A stretch of 64,000 nucleotides of DNA from Bolinopsis microptera (Eukaryota; Ctenophora; Tentaculata; Lobata; Bolinopsidae), in NCBI RefSeq assembly GCF_026151205.1, contig NC_087078.1, positions 4,543,675-4,607,674 on the forward strand, read 5' to 3'. The translations under genes and the position numbers were made by a program. Shown here one piece after another: positions 13,340 through 25,429 of this stretch (its first letter is position 1; every line of letters starts with the position of its first letter). Under the pieces are notes generated by a model, which had not been told where the DNA came from, did no database searches, and was given only the letters and a program-made list of their open reading frames with translations.

Positions 13340-13438
13340 CCGGATCGCTCCAGCTAGTGGATATCTAGCAATTAGTTATTTTCCAGCTAGTGGATATCTA
13401 GCACTTACTCCTTTTCCAGCTAGTGGATAATTAGCACC
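13340..13438. repeat. Three copies of TTCCAGCTAGTGGATATCTA-type unit
   Basis: The block CCAGCTAGTGGATATCTAGC appears at about 13350 and 13382, and as a variant (GGATAATTAGC) at about 13418, with roughly 33- to 36-bp spacing. It sits in a GC-richer segment just before the possible structured RNA. Confidence 0.75.
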
Positions 13439-13730
13439 CAGAAAAACTCCGGTAAACGGAAGCAACACGAACACACAAACAAAGAAAGTCACACGCGGCC
13501 CAAAATTTCAAATTAAACAAAAAAAGGGTCTTCACAAAACACAAATTTGCTTGGTAGCTTCTTATTGTCAACATTATACCGCGCGCATCACAAAGACGCG
13601 CGCAAATAAAAGAAATCATAGATTTGGGCAAGAGATACTAGATGCTCAGGTATGCCTGGTAGGTTCCTGTCTGCTCACTAGAAAAGACAGGGGGCAGCCT
13701 GTTCTAAAAGAGCGCCCGGGAGATCACCTA

Positions 13731-13838
13731 GGCATGGGTGGTGCTCTCCCGAGACCGAGCATTATGACAGTTTTCCTTCGGGAAAACGTCGCTCACAAGG
13801 CTTTATCCTCCGGAGGGTAAGGAGCACTAGCCCATGCC
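13731..13838 (+). ncRNA. Candidate structured RNA with three-way junction
   Basis: Base pairing read by eye. An outer stem pairs GGCATGGG (13731-13738) with CCCATGCC (13831-13838) and GTGCTC (13741-13746) with GAGCAC (13822-13827). Inside, hairpin A at 13757-13794 has a UUCG tetraloop (GTTTTCCTTCGGGAAAAC core, plus outer GAC/GTC and GAGC/GCTC pairs with bulges). Hairpin B at 13803-13820 pairs TTATCCT with AGGGTAA. Downstream are a CCTTCC-GATA-GGAAGG hairpin (13909-13924) and a long T-run (13934 on) that could stop RNA polymerase III. I do not recognise the family. It could be a SINE body, a LINE 5' region or a free-standing RNA gene. Confidence 0.35.
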
Positions 13839-14885
13839 AAGAGCCCGTACCCTGTGACACCTACAACCGGAGGGACCCCAATAGACGTTAGTCACCAGAC
13901 GGACGTAGCCTTCCGATAGGAAGGTAAAGTGGGTTTTTTTATTTTTTTAAAGAGAGGCTGGGCATAGAAAGCCCACTGGAGGATAGCATTAAGATGCTTT
14001 GCCTACCTCTGGGATGTGGGGGAGTTTGTCGGGGACAACAGTGTGAATTGTGGAGGACGGTGGTGGTAATGATCTGAATGGGAATACCGCGCTTTGGTAC
14101 CAGATGAGATTAGAAATCAGTTAGGCAAGGCTGCATATGTACATGTATGTAATGTGTTAATGCGCTAAGTTACGCCAGTCTGATCCAGTTCTTCTGGTAC
14201 TATTAAGCGTTTGGTGCGGTTTGCGAAGTTGACGATTGTGGTAATGTGGTGGTTGTCGAATATGTCGTTGACCGAGAGGTAGTAGTAGTCCCGAAAGTAT
14301 TGACCCCCAACCCAAAAAAAAAAGAAAAAAAAATGTCCACCGAAAGCACACTCCCAAAATTGTACTTGTTGCAGTAACTTCTTTCAGACTTCATAAATCG
14401 AGATCAAATATTTTGCAATGTATTAAGAATCAATATTATATGATGCACTTATGCAGATGAGCTTCATGTATTGCGCACTTGCCTTCTCTATGAAGATTTC
14501 CATCACAGTTTGTCTCCACAAAGTAAAACATTACTCTTCTCTGATATTGGATTACTGGGCAGCGCTCAGCCTGTCATTCCGCCACATCTTTATGAACATT
14601 ATAGCCTGGGGTCCCTAGGTAAATATTGGAGAGCAAACTCCTAATAATAACTTTTTTGCTTATGCATCGAATTTGTGAGCTCTGTTATCAGTACAGTGTA
14701 TTAGTTGTTAGAGTGTAAAGGGGGCAGATGGCTACCTTTTACCAAGATGCAGTGAAACAGATCGGAACAACAGAGGCGGTTTTTTATTCTTTAAAGTAAA
14801 AGTAAAAGTAAAAAAAGGAACTTTAATCGTTTTTGTTCGAAGTTGTTAACTGTTTGCTGGACTTGATTAAGCTCCTGAAAAGTGG

Positions 14886-15457
14886 ATGTTTAAAAGTAGA
14901 TTTGTTGAAATCGGAAGCGAAATGCGAAGGAGCACAAAAAACACGATTTTCAAAAATGTTTATCTGACACCTGATCGAACCCTGGAGCAGAGAGTAAAAC
15001 ATCGAAAATTGGTAGCAGAGTCGAAAGAGAAAGCTCTAGAAACGACAAACCAATATTATTTAGCAAATTCTTTGAGAGAGAGCACACCAAGCCAATTTTT
15101 GCCCGTCAATCACTCATGACATTGCATAATTTATACGCGTATCACTGCTGCAATGAACTTTTTAAAGTCTTTAAGTATCGAACACCAATTGCACTATTTG
15201 AACTTTTCTGTTTGTCTAAAAGACCCGGCAAATAAACTCTTCTTATAACAACCATGCCCTCAAACAGTTTCGTTTACAAATCTAGTTGCCTTTGGAATTC
15301 ATTCCGTCAGATGTTGGCACTGAACGACCTTGAAATCACTCATAGTGTATTCAAATCAAAGGTAAAAAAAGTCATTCTCTCGTCTCAGGGTAAAGGTGAC
15401 AAGAATACCTGGGCCCCTTTGGCAAACTTTCTGAACTCAGGCAGCTTGAACAACTAA
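14886..15457 (+). pseudogene. Internally deleted LINE: ORF1 tail joined to ORF2 tail
   Basis: The frame from 14886 contains NVYLTPDRTLEQRVKHRKL, typical of the C-terminal end of LINE ORF1 proteins. From about 15117, in changed frames, come NLYAYHCCNELFKVFKYRTP and then, from 15254, SSCLWNSF with FKSKVKKVILS, the familiar end of ORF2. The endonuclease and reverse transcriptase between them are missing. The copy is dead. Confidence 0.7.
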
Positions 15458-15459
15458 AT

Positions 15460-16350
15460 TTGAAAAAGTAAAACTTCTTGTCTGAATGAACTATTAGAAC
15501 CTCAAGAAGCTGATCCGCATGTCTCCGCTACTAAAATGTTTAATGAGCCCAATCACTCATCACTTAACAGTTTAATCTTCAAAGTGAGTTGTACAATCTA
15601 GGTTGTTTTAAGTAGCTGTTGATAGTGTAAAACAGGAGTGACTTGATCGTTTTCATAACTTCGATTTACAATTTGTACCATAATAAAACTAGCACTGCCA
15701 TGGGGTTCAAAAAGGGTCATTGTAAGCCTTCAGCGTAATGGTCCTAAGTCTCTGCCCCATGCAGTGCCTGTCAGCATCAGCTAACAGAATAGCCCTAACA
15801 TAACGATCAAGCCACAAATTAGGTTCTATAATGATTTAATATTGTTGAATAAAGAGATTTGAATATAATATTTGTTTTATTCTATTTTATTAAGAATGGT
15901 GCAGTTTGCAGTCGAGCAAATCAGTAGAAGATAAGAACATTGTCTCGAAAATTTCAATAATCAAAAGTATGAGCATTAAGCTCAGTTAATGTAAGAGCCG
16001 CTTTAGAAAGCACTGGAGTTTATCTCCAGGATTAAATTATATCGAGTTATATGATTTAGCTATAAGGCGGTTTATAAATGTTGTATTTATTATTATTAAG
16101 TAGCAGTGCAGGTACTAAGAAAAAGGAAAAGAAACCAAACCACTTTTACCGCATCACATAGCGATAAATCGACGATAACCACAAAGATATGCGTCACCAG
16201 TAACAACTGACTCGTCAGATTGTGATGGATAGACAATTAACAATTTTGTCCCCCCATTTTCAAATTATTCTAACTGGGTTGATTTCTGAGTGATAACGCT
16301 GCTTATCTTTTAACAGCAACACATTTTCCGGGTTACATGGCCGATAAGAG
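15460..16350. other. Probable LINE 3' region and unassigned sequence
   Basis: Non-coding sequence following the ORF2 tail. An AATAAA-like motif near 15850 may mark the 3' end of the LINE copy. Beyond it I see nothing definable. Confidence 0.35.
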
Positions 16351-16359
16351 ATTTGTTAA

Positions 16360-18310
16360 GTACATACATATAACTTGTATCACGTGGTGCCCCCACTGTC
16401 GCTTCACTATAGAGTTTCTACGATTCAGGGGGAGCCGCGCACTCGTGCGCGGCGGGTCATACAACGTATGACAACATATAACGGTTTACATATTACTACA
16501 TAGCACATTTTAGGATTGTAGGTTTATAACCTACTAGGACGCGCGCCGAGTTGGACTCGTCGTATTTGGAACAAATATTTTACGAGTATCACCCGTTACA
16601 TTTTACGATAGTATTGTAATTAAAATGCTTGATGTAGCAATATGTATTTTAGATTTTCATCCCAGGAAACCTTACCGTTAGGGGCCTAACTTCGAAAATA
16701 AAAGAGATAGAAAGTGCAGGTTTTCAACAAAATGTCCATCTCGTAAAATTAAAGTTAGCTCCCCAGGAGCCAAATTTGGGACAACTTAGATTTTGAATTA
16801 TCGCGAAAAGTTTGATTTTGGGCTAAATAAAAGATCGCAGCTTTTAAACGTTGCAAAGTAATGTCGTTGTCATGACTCCAGATTGTAATTCACGCGAGTG
16901 ATCATGCAGTGAACATGACGTCACGCGCGCTGCAACACACGTGCTATCTGCTATCGAAAAACAACCACCTCTAGTAACACGGCCAGCCGGTAAGCTTTCG
17001 ATCCTGGAACATGGGATCACCATAACAATAACAATATTTTCTTATGTAAAACTTAGAACACTTTCACAAGGGTTCAATTAATTAAAAAATGTCATTCTAA
17101 ATAACAACATTTTATTTTTTATTATGGTGTCTTGCTCTATCCAGAGCCCTTGCGCTTGCAGTAGCGCGCGCCCGCCCTTGTGAAACAAGCGCGTCCGAAG
17201 TAGTGCGAAAGCACATGGTTAGGTGAAATGGTGTCTTCAATTTTTATTATCCCTTTTGAATTGTGTTATTGTAAATATATTTGACTTGTGGGTAAATTTA
17301 CTTTGGCGCGCGCTAATTCTCCCGCGAAAGCACATCCAATTTGATAGGCATAAAATAGTTTTATAACTTGCCTTATTTTCGATTTTGCACTATAAGTACG
17401 TTAACGTGCTAATTCGATCAAAATTGAAAATTGAAAATTGAACGGGGAATTGTTACCAGTTTAAAATTTGTTTTAAGGCACCTCAATAAAAGCTACTCAC
17501 GTAATTGTGCTTTTTACGGAGAAATAAATTGTAGCTTTATAACCTACCAGGACGCGCGCTGAGTTGGACTTGAAACAAATATTTTACGAGTATCACCCGT
17601 TAAAGAAATAAAACAATATTTTTGAGCTTGTTATTCCTTTTCAAAATGCAAAAGTATTCAAAGTGATTTACATAAGTGCATACATTGACATGATTCTAAA
17701 TACATTGCAAAAGATTTGATTGACGATGTTAACCCTTTCAGATCGTTGCTCTGCAAATTAACAAAGCAACGATATCGTCACTTCGATACGAAGTAAAAGT
17801 AGTTGTTTGCGCGGCGTGTTGAAGCAGCGAAGTTTAACAAAAGATTTAAAATCGATTCACAAAGTTTGAAAGCAAAAAGAAGTTATTACAATTGCCAGTG
17901 CCCAATGCGCGCAATTCAATTTGGGAGTGTGCTTTTGGGCGGGAAATATAAACTGCAGAGCCATTTACTTTTTTATATTGGGTCAGACATTATTATTGTA
18001 ATTTGTTTTGCAATTTTGTATTACGTCGTGACCCCATCATATGTCGGTTCACTAATAAGTATCAGTTCACTAAGTATCGTTTCACTAAACATCGTTTCAC
18101 TATTATCGTTGCGAAAGCCACGATCAACGATACAGCCACGCACTCGTGTGCGGCTGGCGGGCAGGTCTACAACGTGTGTTGTAGGTTTATATATGTGTTG
18201 TAGGTTTATTATAACCTACCAGGACGTCCTGGTAGGTTATAAACCTACAAGGACGCGAGCCGAGTTGGAACAAATATTTTACGAGTATCACCCGTTAACA
18301 ACGTGTGATA
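16360..18310. repeat. Mosaic of GC-rich dispersed repeat units
   Basis: Three partial copies of a unit marked by GACGCGCGCCGAGTTGGACT and ACAAATATTTTACGAGTATC occur near 16540, 17550 and 18250. The first copy is preceded by GGGGGAGCCGCGCACTCGTG and ATACAACGTATGAC. The same unit recurs, mostly inverted, in the core of the foldback element (28490-28770, 28930-29050, 29200-29260). No protein is recognisable: the open frame 17803-18336 crosses repeat copies. Confidence 0.7.
18209..18242. other. 34-bp perfect palindrome
   Basis: Centred on AGGACGTCCT with arms ending in TTATAACC/GGTTATAA. It is formed by two head-to-head pieces of the ACCTACCAGGACG end of the dispersed unit described for 16360-18310. 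Confidence 0.85.
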
Positions 18311-19241
18311 CAATTTTTCTGTTATTAATAGACTGACCCAGCGCACGCTATACTTCGAAGCTTTGTGCCTCGAATATTTTGAGAAGAGTAGCGGAGAGTC
18401 ATGGAGTGCTTGTTGGATGGTGGTCTAAACTGCTTTTTGTTGTGATGTGATTTAGTGGATTTTACATATATTATTACAAAGGGTTTTATTTTACCTCAGT
18501 TTTTAAATTTGTACCATTTTTACAGAATCTTTATAATTATAATTATTTTTATATAGGGTCATTGCTATATTATGTGTATATTGTTTGAAAAAATAAAGAG
18601 TAGCGGAGATGCAGTTCTGATTAACAAATCACTGATTCCACGATTTGACTAGTATATAGCTCTTGCAGCTGTTTAGTTGACAGGGTGTATCACATTATGT
18701 TGTACATATCATGAATGAATTTTTGGGGATACGACTCAGTTTCAAATTGTTCATGTCCGCAGCAGCAGTTCAATAAGTCCTAAAATCCGATCAGCCTCTA
18801 TACTAATGTCTAATCTTAAAGAAAATGAATGGACCAAATGAATAAGTTCCTGGCGTAATTTTGCCTTGAAATTCCTGACAAAGATTTTGGAACATAATAT
18901 AACATGGCTATCAATGTTTTAAGAAGTTGAGTTTAATTTGAGGCAAGCTATTGAAGGTTAATTGGTCGCCTTTTTTATGAGACACTCTGAATTATTTCAT
19001 TAAGGTTAAAGACATAAAAAGTTTTCAGAGAGTACACTCCTGACTCCCTTAAACTCTCAGTACACATGTCTTCAGTGGTCAGTTATACCACATTGTGAAT
19101 TGTGATGGATTAAAGTTTTACATTTGTACTGTCTTTTTGGGTGAAGAAGAAGGGCATTATACATATATCGGGCGAGTACGGTAATGTTATGCTTATGTAA
19201 GCTTTCATTCAAGATCCATCCTAATTATTAATGGCAGCAAT

Positions 19242-20463
19242 CAGTTGCAGTGGCGTAACGAAGGGCCCCGCTGACCAGTGGCGTAACAACCGCCCCTGCT
19301 AACCCTGCTAGCAGGGGGGCGGCACCTTAGGGGGGCGGCATTTTCCTGGATTGTATTGGCCCTTGATATTAACTATAACCGTGTTGATGGTTTTAAATTT
19401 TGTATGTTGTAAGTATTATATTTTAGTTTGTGAAGCGTTTACTCCTCCCCCTCAGCAAGACAGTTAGATTGTAGATTAATGATAATAATTGTCAAATGAC
19501 GTTATATATTATATAACAGTTATAAATGTTCAATAGTTGTAGAGCGATTTCAAGAGTAGTGGTCCACAGGGGTCCGAAAAAGCCGTACAGGCGCTTGGGT
19601 CCTTATCCTTGTCACTAATCTCAATTGGATTCGGTTTACACAAAACATGAACATTTAGACGTACACATTGACACGATATTTATTAGAAAGCAAAAAGTAT
19701 AAAATAATACGTGCGTGCGCGGCTTGAGCCGCGCCGCATAAGAACGGATGCGTGCAGGGGCTGGAGTACGCTTGTATGTAGATTAATGAAATGTTGCATT
19801 GTAAATATTGAGAATTGACGATATACTATGATCTAATAGTAAATTTTACAAAGCTGGCTTTGGATTTAGGTAAGATTATAATTCATTAAAAAAAAAACCA
19901 CGGATAGTTTAAATTTATTTTTATTTGTCGTATAATCATAAATTATTTAATCCTGTTTTCAAGAATGCGCGGCTTTGGCGGCCAGTTATTGACTTATAAG
20001 TACATTAAATTGAATTTTATAATAGAAATGTAAATACATTAAATTGAATTTTAAATAGAAATGTGAATACATTAAAATTTAAAACTTTCAAAACGGAGGC
20101 TTATAAATATTATTATATTATGATTGTAAAATAAAGGATAAAATTTTAAATTTGTTTCACTAAAAATTTGTTTCACTCTGATTTCATGAAAAAAGCGCCT
20201 TATTGGTGTACTACCCTGTCGAATTTAGCGTTCGGTCGACGTGGGCGGCAAAAAGGTGTAGGGGGCGGCAAAAAAGTACCTGACCTTTTTTTTTTTTTTT
20301 CTTTTTTTTAGGGACACAAAATTTTAGGGGCGGAAAAGGGGCGGCAAATTTCAATCAGCAGGGGGGCAGCACAAAGTAACGTTACGCCATTGCCGCTGAC
20401 CTCGCTGTGGGGGGCGCCATCTTTTTTCGGCAGGGGGCGTCAACAGGCAACGTTACGCCACTG
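19242..20463. mobile_element. Non-autonomous hAT-type element (outer), carrying a second insertion
   Basis: Ends are CAGTTGCAGTGGCGTAACG on the left and CGTTACGCCACTG on the right, so both ends share CAGTGGCGTAACG as an inverted repeat. The 8-bp sequence GCAGCAAT flanks both sides (19234-19241 and 20464-20471), consistent with the 8-bp target duplications of hAT transposons. Most of its length is a second, nested element. Family assignment rests on duplication length and the CAGTGGCG terminus. Confidence 0.75.
19276..20392. mobile_element. Non-autonomous hAT-type element (inner, nested)
   Basis: Starts CAGTGGCGTAACAACC and ends GTTACGCCATTG. It is flanked by the perfect 8-bp duplication CCGCTGAC (19268-19275 and 20393-20400). 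Sub-terminal sequence is rich in GGGGGGCGGCA blocks at both ends. It has no transposase-like frame. It inserted into the outer element, so it is younger. Confidence 0.8.
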
Positions 20464-20540
20464 GCAGCAATTAATATAATGGCGTTTAAATGAATTGTTA
20501 ATGATAATTGTACTGATTTTATAAATTCAATACAATTTAG

Positions 20541-23500
20541 CAAAACAAGTCTGGATGTATAAGCAGACCAATATCAAGAAATCTGTGAAGAAGAGTGGGT
20601 CTTTAGAATCTGCCTCTGACAGGTATGGGTTTACTCAATCATTACCAAAATACTTTGCATACTAAATTAATTTGTAACAATCTTAACTATGCAATAAATG
20701 AATTCAAATTGTAGTTTGAATAGAACATTTGTTTTAGGTCTGTGTCTCCAAACGACATTATGGGGGCAAATGAGAACAAATCTTCCACAGTGAAGAATCG
20801 ACAACAGGTTTTGGCATAAAATTCATTTAAAAAATGTGATATTTAAACTGACAAGGTAATTTAATTGACAATGATAATAGCCAGTACATGGGAATTCCTG
20901 TATAAGACATGATAAAATGATAAATGTAACAAACAATCATGCTGAAGGACCATGTAGGTTATTTAATAGATCACAGCACAGACATAATAATTATTGTCAA
21001 AAGTATTTTAATCTGTTTTTTTTCCCAATTGTCTATTTTAACCATGTTTTAAATCCAAAAATGCTATCAGATAATCCCTAAAAAGACCAAATCTGATAAT
21101 GTAAAGACTGGAATAACGAAACCAAAACCAACAACCAAGTCTTCCACCAAATCAGCAATAAAAACATCTCCTGTAAAGCAAACAAAAGCGAGCAGCAATG
21201 CCAACTCAAAGCTTCCTAGAGTCAAAACTGGGAGTGCTACTCCGCCTACTCGTGCCAAGTGAGTTTATGTTTCTATTTGCACACAATAATATTATGTTTT
21301 CAATCTTCTGAGACAAACTTGTTTATTCCTTTCTGTCTCAATCCTTGACCATTTTCCTTTAATCAGCACAAAGAATTTGAACAGTGCAAAAAGCCCTCCT
21401 AATCTCAAAGCAGCAAAAAGTCCTCGGTCCTCAAACGATCCCAAAGCAGTGAATCCCAATTGGAAGGTGCCCTGTGTGAGCCCCCCTCTGGGAAAGGCAT
21501 CTCCTGTCAAGTAACTAGTTCACTTTATTCTTTTAATTATAACACCCTTCAAATCATCTTCAATTATTCAAAATAAATCAATCCCGAATACTAAAATATG
21601 TTTGCTAATTACTGTAACAGATACTAATGAGTAATGACTGTAATTGATATTAATGACTGTAATTGATACTATATTACTATATATAAAGCGAGACGATATA
21701 TATCTGTGCCATTTTACTGACACCACGGCATCAACTTAAATAACGCAACTTTCCGCAAAAACCGCAAAAGATATACAACTGAAACTTTTTTGACTGGATC
21801 AAATGCTTTAATGGCCTCCAAATCAGCATGAAAAAATAAAAATTGGCCAAGGAATAGTGATTTTAGAGCCCCAAGTGGACCCCCAAGTGGTGTCAAAAAC
21901 GCGAATTAAATAGGTAATAATTATTTTAGTCTCTCGAGTCTTGACACTGCCTACGTACGGGGTAGACAGCCACGGATGATTTTGTCTGTGAGCTTTTCAT
22001 CACTTCCTGACATGAGCCAGACCTCAGCTGGATCCTTCCTTTTCCTTTTTCTTTACTTCCCGTTCAGTCTACCTCTTCATCATCAGTTTGAGTTGCTTCC
22101 GTGCTTCGCCTTGCATTCGAACTTTGCCTCCACAGTTCACCACGGCACCTCTTTTGGATGCCTCCTGCCAGGCAACACTAGCTCTCAGACACTGGCTAAC
22201 TTACAGCGCACGGTTTAGTTTCTGTGTCTTTTCTGTGGCCGTGTATTCCGTTTTATGCCACCCTCTCTGCCGTTCTCGCGCTATCGCTCACCCACTCCTC
22301 AGTGGGCTGTTCATTTGACAGAGTTACTGGCTGGCACTCCCATCATCTTCTCACTCACCATCACTGCCCAATCAAATTTATGCAATCAAAATCACTATAC
22401 ACCCATAATCATATGATCAAAACACAAAGCTTTAAATAACGTTACTGTAATGTTCCAAATTATATTTTAAATGTTTAAAAATTAAAAAAAAGACACCATT
22501 TAGGGTTATATTATACGGGTTCCTGCTAGTTACTGTAATTGATGCTAACATTTCCTCAGACCACTACCAGGTCGGGGAGGACCTAAGAAACTAAAGAAGG
22601 TGTTTAATCCCCCTACCCTCTTCTCGATGTGTAAAGCCGCTGTGTCCTCTATTGTCATTTCCCCTCAGGTAAACTGTAGTATTATAGTGTATATTCTCAG
22701 TTGTTTGCTGCATTATATTAACGTTTTGTAGTTCGCCAGAATCTTGTAGTGTAATATCACACATCTCATATCTATCTAGTGCTACAGCTTTACAAATGTG
22801 CAAAAATGTTAAAAAAATTTCACACAAAACAAACTTATGTTTATCAGCTCTTCTGTAAAGGTATTGTTCTTATGTTTTGAGGGGTCCTATTATTTTATAT
22901 GGTAATTGATAATCAACCCAAGTATCAGTAATGCACAGAACTTAAGAAATATGACTTACTTTTTGTACTGTACTGTACTGTACTGTAGTGTACTGTACTG
23001 TACTGTACTGTACTGTACTGTACTGTACTGTACTGTACTGTACTGTACTGTACTGTACTGTACTGTACTGTACTGTACTGTACTGTACTGTACTGTACTG
23101 TACTGTACTGTACTGTACTGTACTGTACTGTATTTAACGGTAATGATTTTCAAGTCACGCTTCACGCTCTAACTATTCTACAAACAAATGCTCAATAAAG
23201 TGCTTTATTTCACGCTATTATCATTACAGAACACTATTGCAGACACAGTAGGTCATTACTTGTTGGTGTATTAGGTTTCAGTTTGCACTAGTGACTTGTC
23301 TGTCTAAATTACAAACGATGTTCATGATCATATTACTTGATGAGCGCAAATACGATTATTACAGTGGGTGATTACGTAATAAAGTGGTTTAATTCTCTAT
23401 CTGTCTAATTAAGTAGCTGAGAGAGATTACTTTGTTGTAAATAATTGTAATCTCTACAATACTAGTTATAATCATTATAATTCTAATTAGTTTCAGATCA

Positions 23501-23699
23501 ATACAAAACAAATTGTACATCTCTTTCAAGAGCTGCTGGATCTGAAATAAATAGTTTTGTAAAATGTGTCCCTCTTCCCCTGCAGTAAATATGAAGAAGA
23601 CCATGTTACCTGTGTTATTATCAGGTGGACGAAGAAGCGAAGGAGTTTCTAAAACGGCGACTTTTCAGTCAGGCACTCTTCGGAACCGTGTGGGAAGTG
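20541..23699 (+). CDS. Basic Ser/Pro/Lys-rich exon group, probable MTUS-like long N-terminus
   Basis: Six exons with GT-AG borders and continuous phase: 20541-20622, 20738-20807, 21071-21258, 21367-21510, 22560-22668, 23625-23699. They encode a low-complexity, strongly basic chain rich in TKP, KSP and SP motifs, including SPVKQTK, NSKLPRVKTGS and RSVSPND. It ends in a folded-looking piece (DEEAKEFLKRRLFSQALFG). The first possible start is the ATG at 20555. Composition matches microtubule-binding regions, and SKLP in a basic setting resembles an EB-binding SxIP-like motif (inference). The last exon ends in phase 0, as required to join 35926, so I infer these are upstream exons of the MTUS-like gene. 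They could instead be a separate gene. Confidence 0.65.
21675..21948 (+). repeat. Dispersed ~285-bp repeat, copy 2
   Basis: Same family as 4157-4441, in an intron between the exons ending at 21510 and starting at 22560. It runs from TACTATATATAAAGCGAGAC to GAGTCTTGACAC and is closest to copy 1, including the shared AACGCGAATTAAATAGGTAA block. Confidence 0.75.
22965..23132. repeat. TACTG pentanucleotide microsatellite
   Basis: About 33 copies of TACTG with a single interruption (TAGTG near 22986), in an intron. Frames remain open through it on both strands but carry only a five-residue repeat. Confidence 0.98.
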
Positions 23700-24891
23700 G
23701 TGAGTAAAGTAATGCTATATTGTTATTAAATCTAACCAATTATCTTAGTGTCCAATTATTGTAGTGTCTTGAATATTGGGGGCGGGAGGGGGGGGGGGGG
23801 GGGGGGGGTGTACAACAGAGTGCAACTTAATAACCGTATACAAATTGTGATAGAAATCCTTTTAACATGCCTGCGGATAGAATTTTGCAGGATTGTTGCA
23901 GAAATATTTATTAATTTCCACAGTAGGTAGTAGTACTATTTTATCATGCTCGTATAACCCCTGTAGAATGAGATCCTTGTAGAGACATGTTACTGAGGGT
24001 ACAGAGGGCCCCTATCTGCCACTTTAACCTAGTTACCCTCTATTAATCTAAATAACTCACCCCGCTCTACAGCTCTATAATTCCTCTTGTTTTCCTTTTC
24101 CTGAAGTTGTGTTGGGAAGTACCAGTGACATCACCATATCAAATATGCTTTAAACGTTGTAGTTAATACGTCACTCCTCCTATTATATTAATCACTTTAC
24201 TGAAGTAATATAGAAACTAATCTTGGCACACACGTTACTAAGTACTAGATCCGCTTCTCATTTAATGTCGTCCTGAGTTGCTGGCTAGTTGTTAGCTCGG
24301 ACAACAAAATAATTGTTAGCTCGGACAACAAAACAACAAATAGTTCCGTTCTTTGATCCTTGTTGTAATAATCATTTGAATGCTTTTGTTTTATCTAAAT
24401 TTTTAGCAAGAACGGCAATTTCTTGTGTGACTTTTCACATTGATCCGATTGAGTGGACCGCTTTTTGTATCAATTAGATCTAGTAGTATATAGTGTAGTG
24501 TGAAATTCAGTTTCGTTTATTTCAAATTTCTCCGGACAATATTAAAATAACTGTCATTTACTTGTTAATATATGTCTGTGTGTGATATGTGTATATTATG
24601 TATATTACTGTCAAATAGAGACCTGAGTATTTGTAGTAGATCCTTGTGTAAACAATGATCCCACAAAAACACAGTGTCTAGAGAGCTGTGTAGTAGAGAC
24701 CTGCACCTAGTTGTACAATACCGACACCTCTGTGGAACACAGACACTATCAGTAATAGTGTTATCCTTATCAGTAACACTGTTATCAGTAACCAGAGAGA
24801 GAGATACTACAACAGCTGATATAGTCACGTCCAGCGTTTCTCTTGTCGCTGATATATAAACTATCTAGAGAGGGTACTACTAAGTAGGGGT

Positions 24892-24987
24892 ATGGAAGGT
24901 CTCTACTCCGGTGTTGGCTGCTGTTCTGTGTTAGTCTGCTGTGTCTGTACAGCACTAGTTATCCGCAACAACATCTTTCAAATACAG
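24892..24987 (+). CDS. Possible alternative first exon
   Basis: An ATG-initiated stretch of 32 codons ends at a good donor (AATACAG then GTTTGT) in phase 0. It encodes a short, Cys-rich hydrophobic peptide containing CCVCTALVIRNN. A TATATAAA box lies at 24853-24860, at a plausible promoter distance. Phase 0 would allow joining to the exon at 35926. There is no homology support and chance is possible. Confidence 0.25.
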
Positions 24988-25429
24988 GTTTGTAACATTT
25001 TTACTTGTAGTTTTATTAGCACAGGCAGTGCTACTTGGAGTCTGGAGATGTTGTTAAAACATCAGCCACATACCTTAAATTATTAGTACTAGCATTAATA
25101 TATAGTAGTATATGATACCATATATAAATACTATATAAATATGTTGAAAATATTAGAACATTATATGTTTTGTGCACTGTTTTTATGAGCTAAGTTGACC
25201 GGTTCAAAAGTGCAAACGCATGCTTTAAATCAAACTCTGTATTAGCTAAAAACGTGATCGACGTAAAATAATAGTGCCAATTAACGGAACGTATTAAACA
25301 AAATAAACGAGTTAAGTGGAGAGATGACATTGTTGATTAATATAATATAGGTTATTAATTCTTTAGTGTACATTATTTTCATTTTTACCATAATTTTTTA
25401 ATATCGTCGAATTATAATATGATAAAATT

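Noticed and set aside
17803-18336. 177-codon frame
   Set aside because: It crosses copies of dispersed repeats and a palindrome, and has no recognisable domain despite some hydrophobic stretches.
23778-23808. Long G-run (also 55201-55222 and a C-run at 54480-54502)
   Set aside because: Homopolymer runs with uncertain length; likely slippage or assembly uncertainty rather than a functional element.
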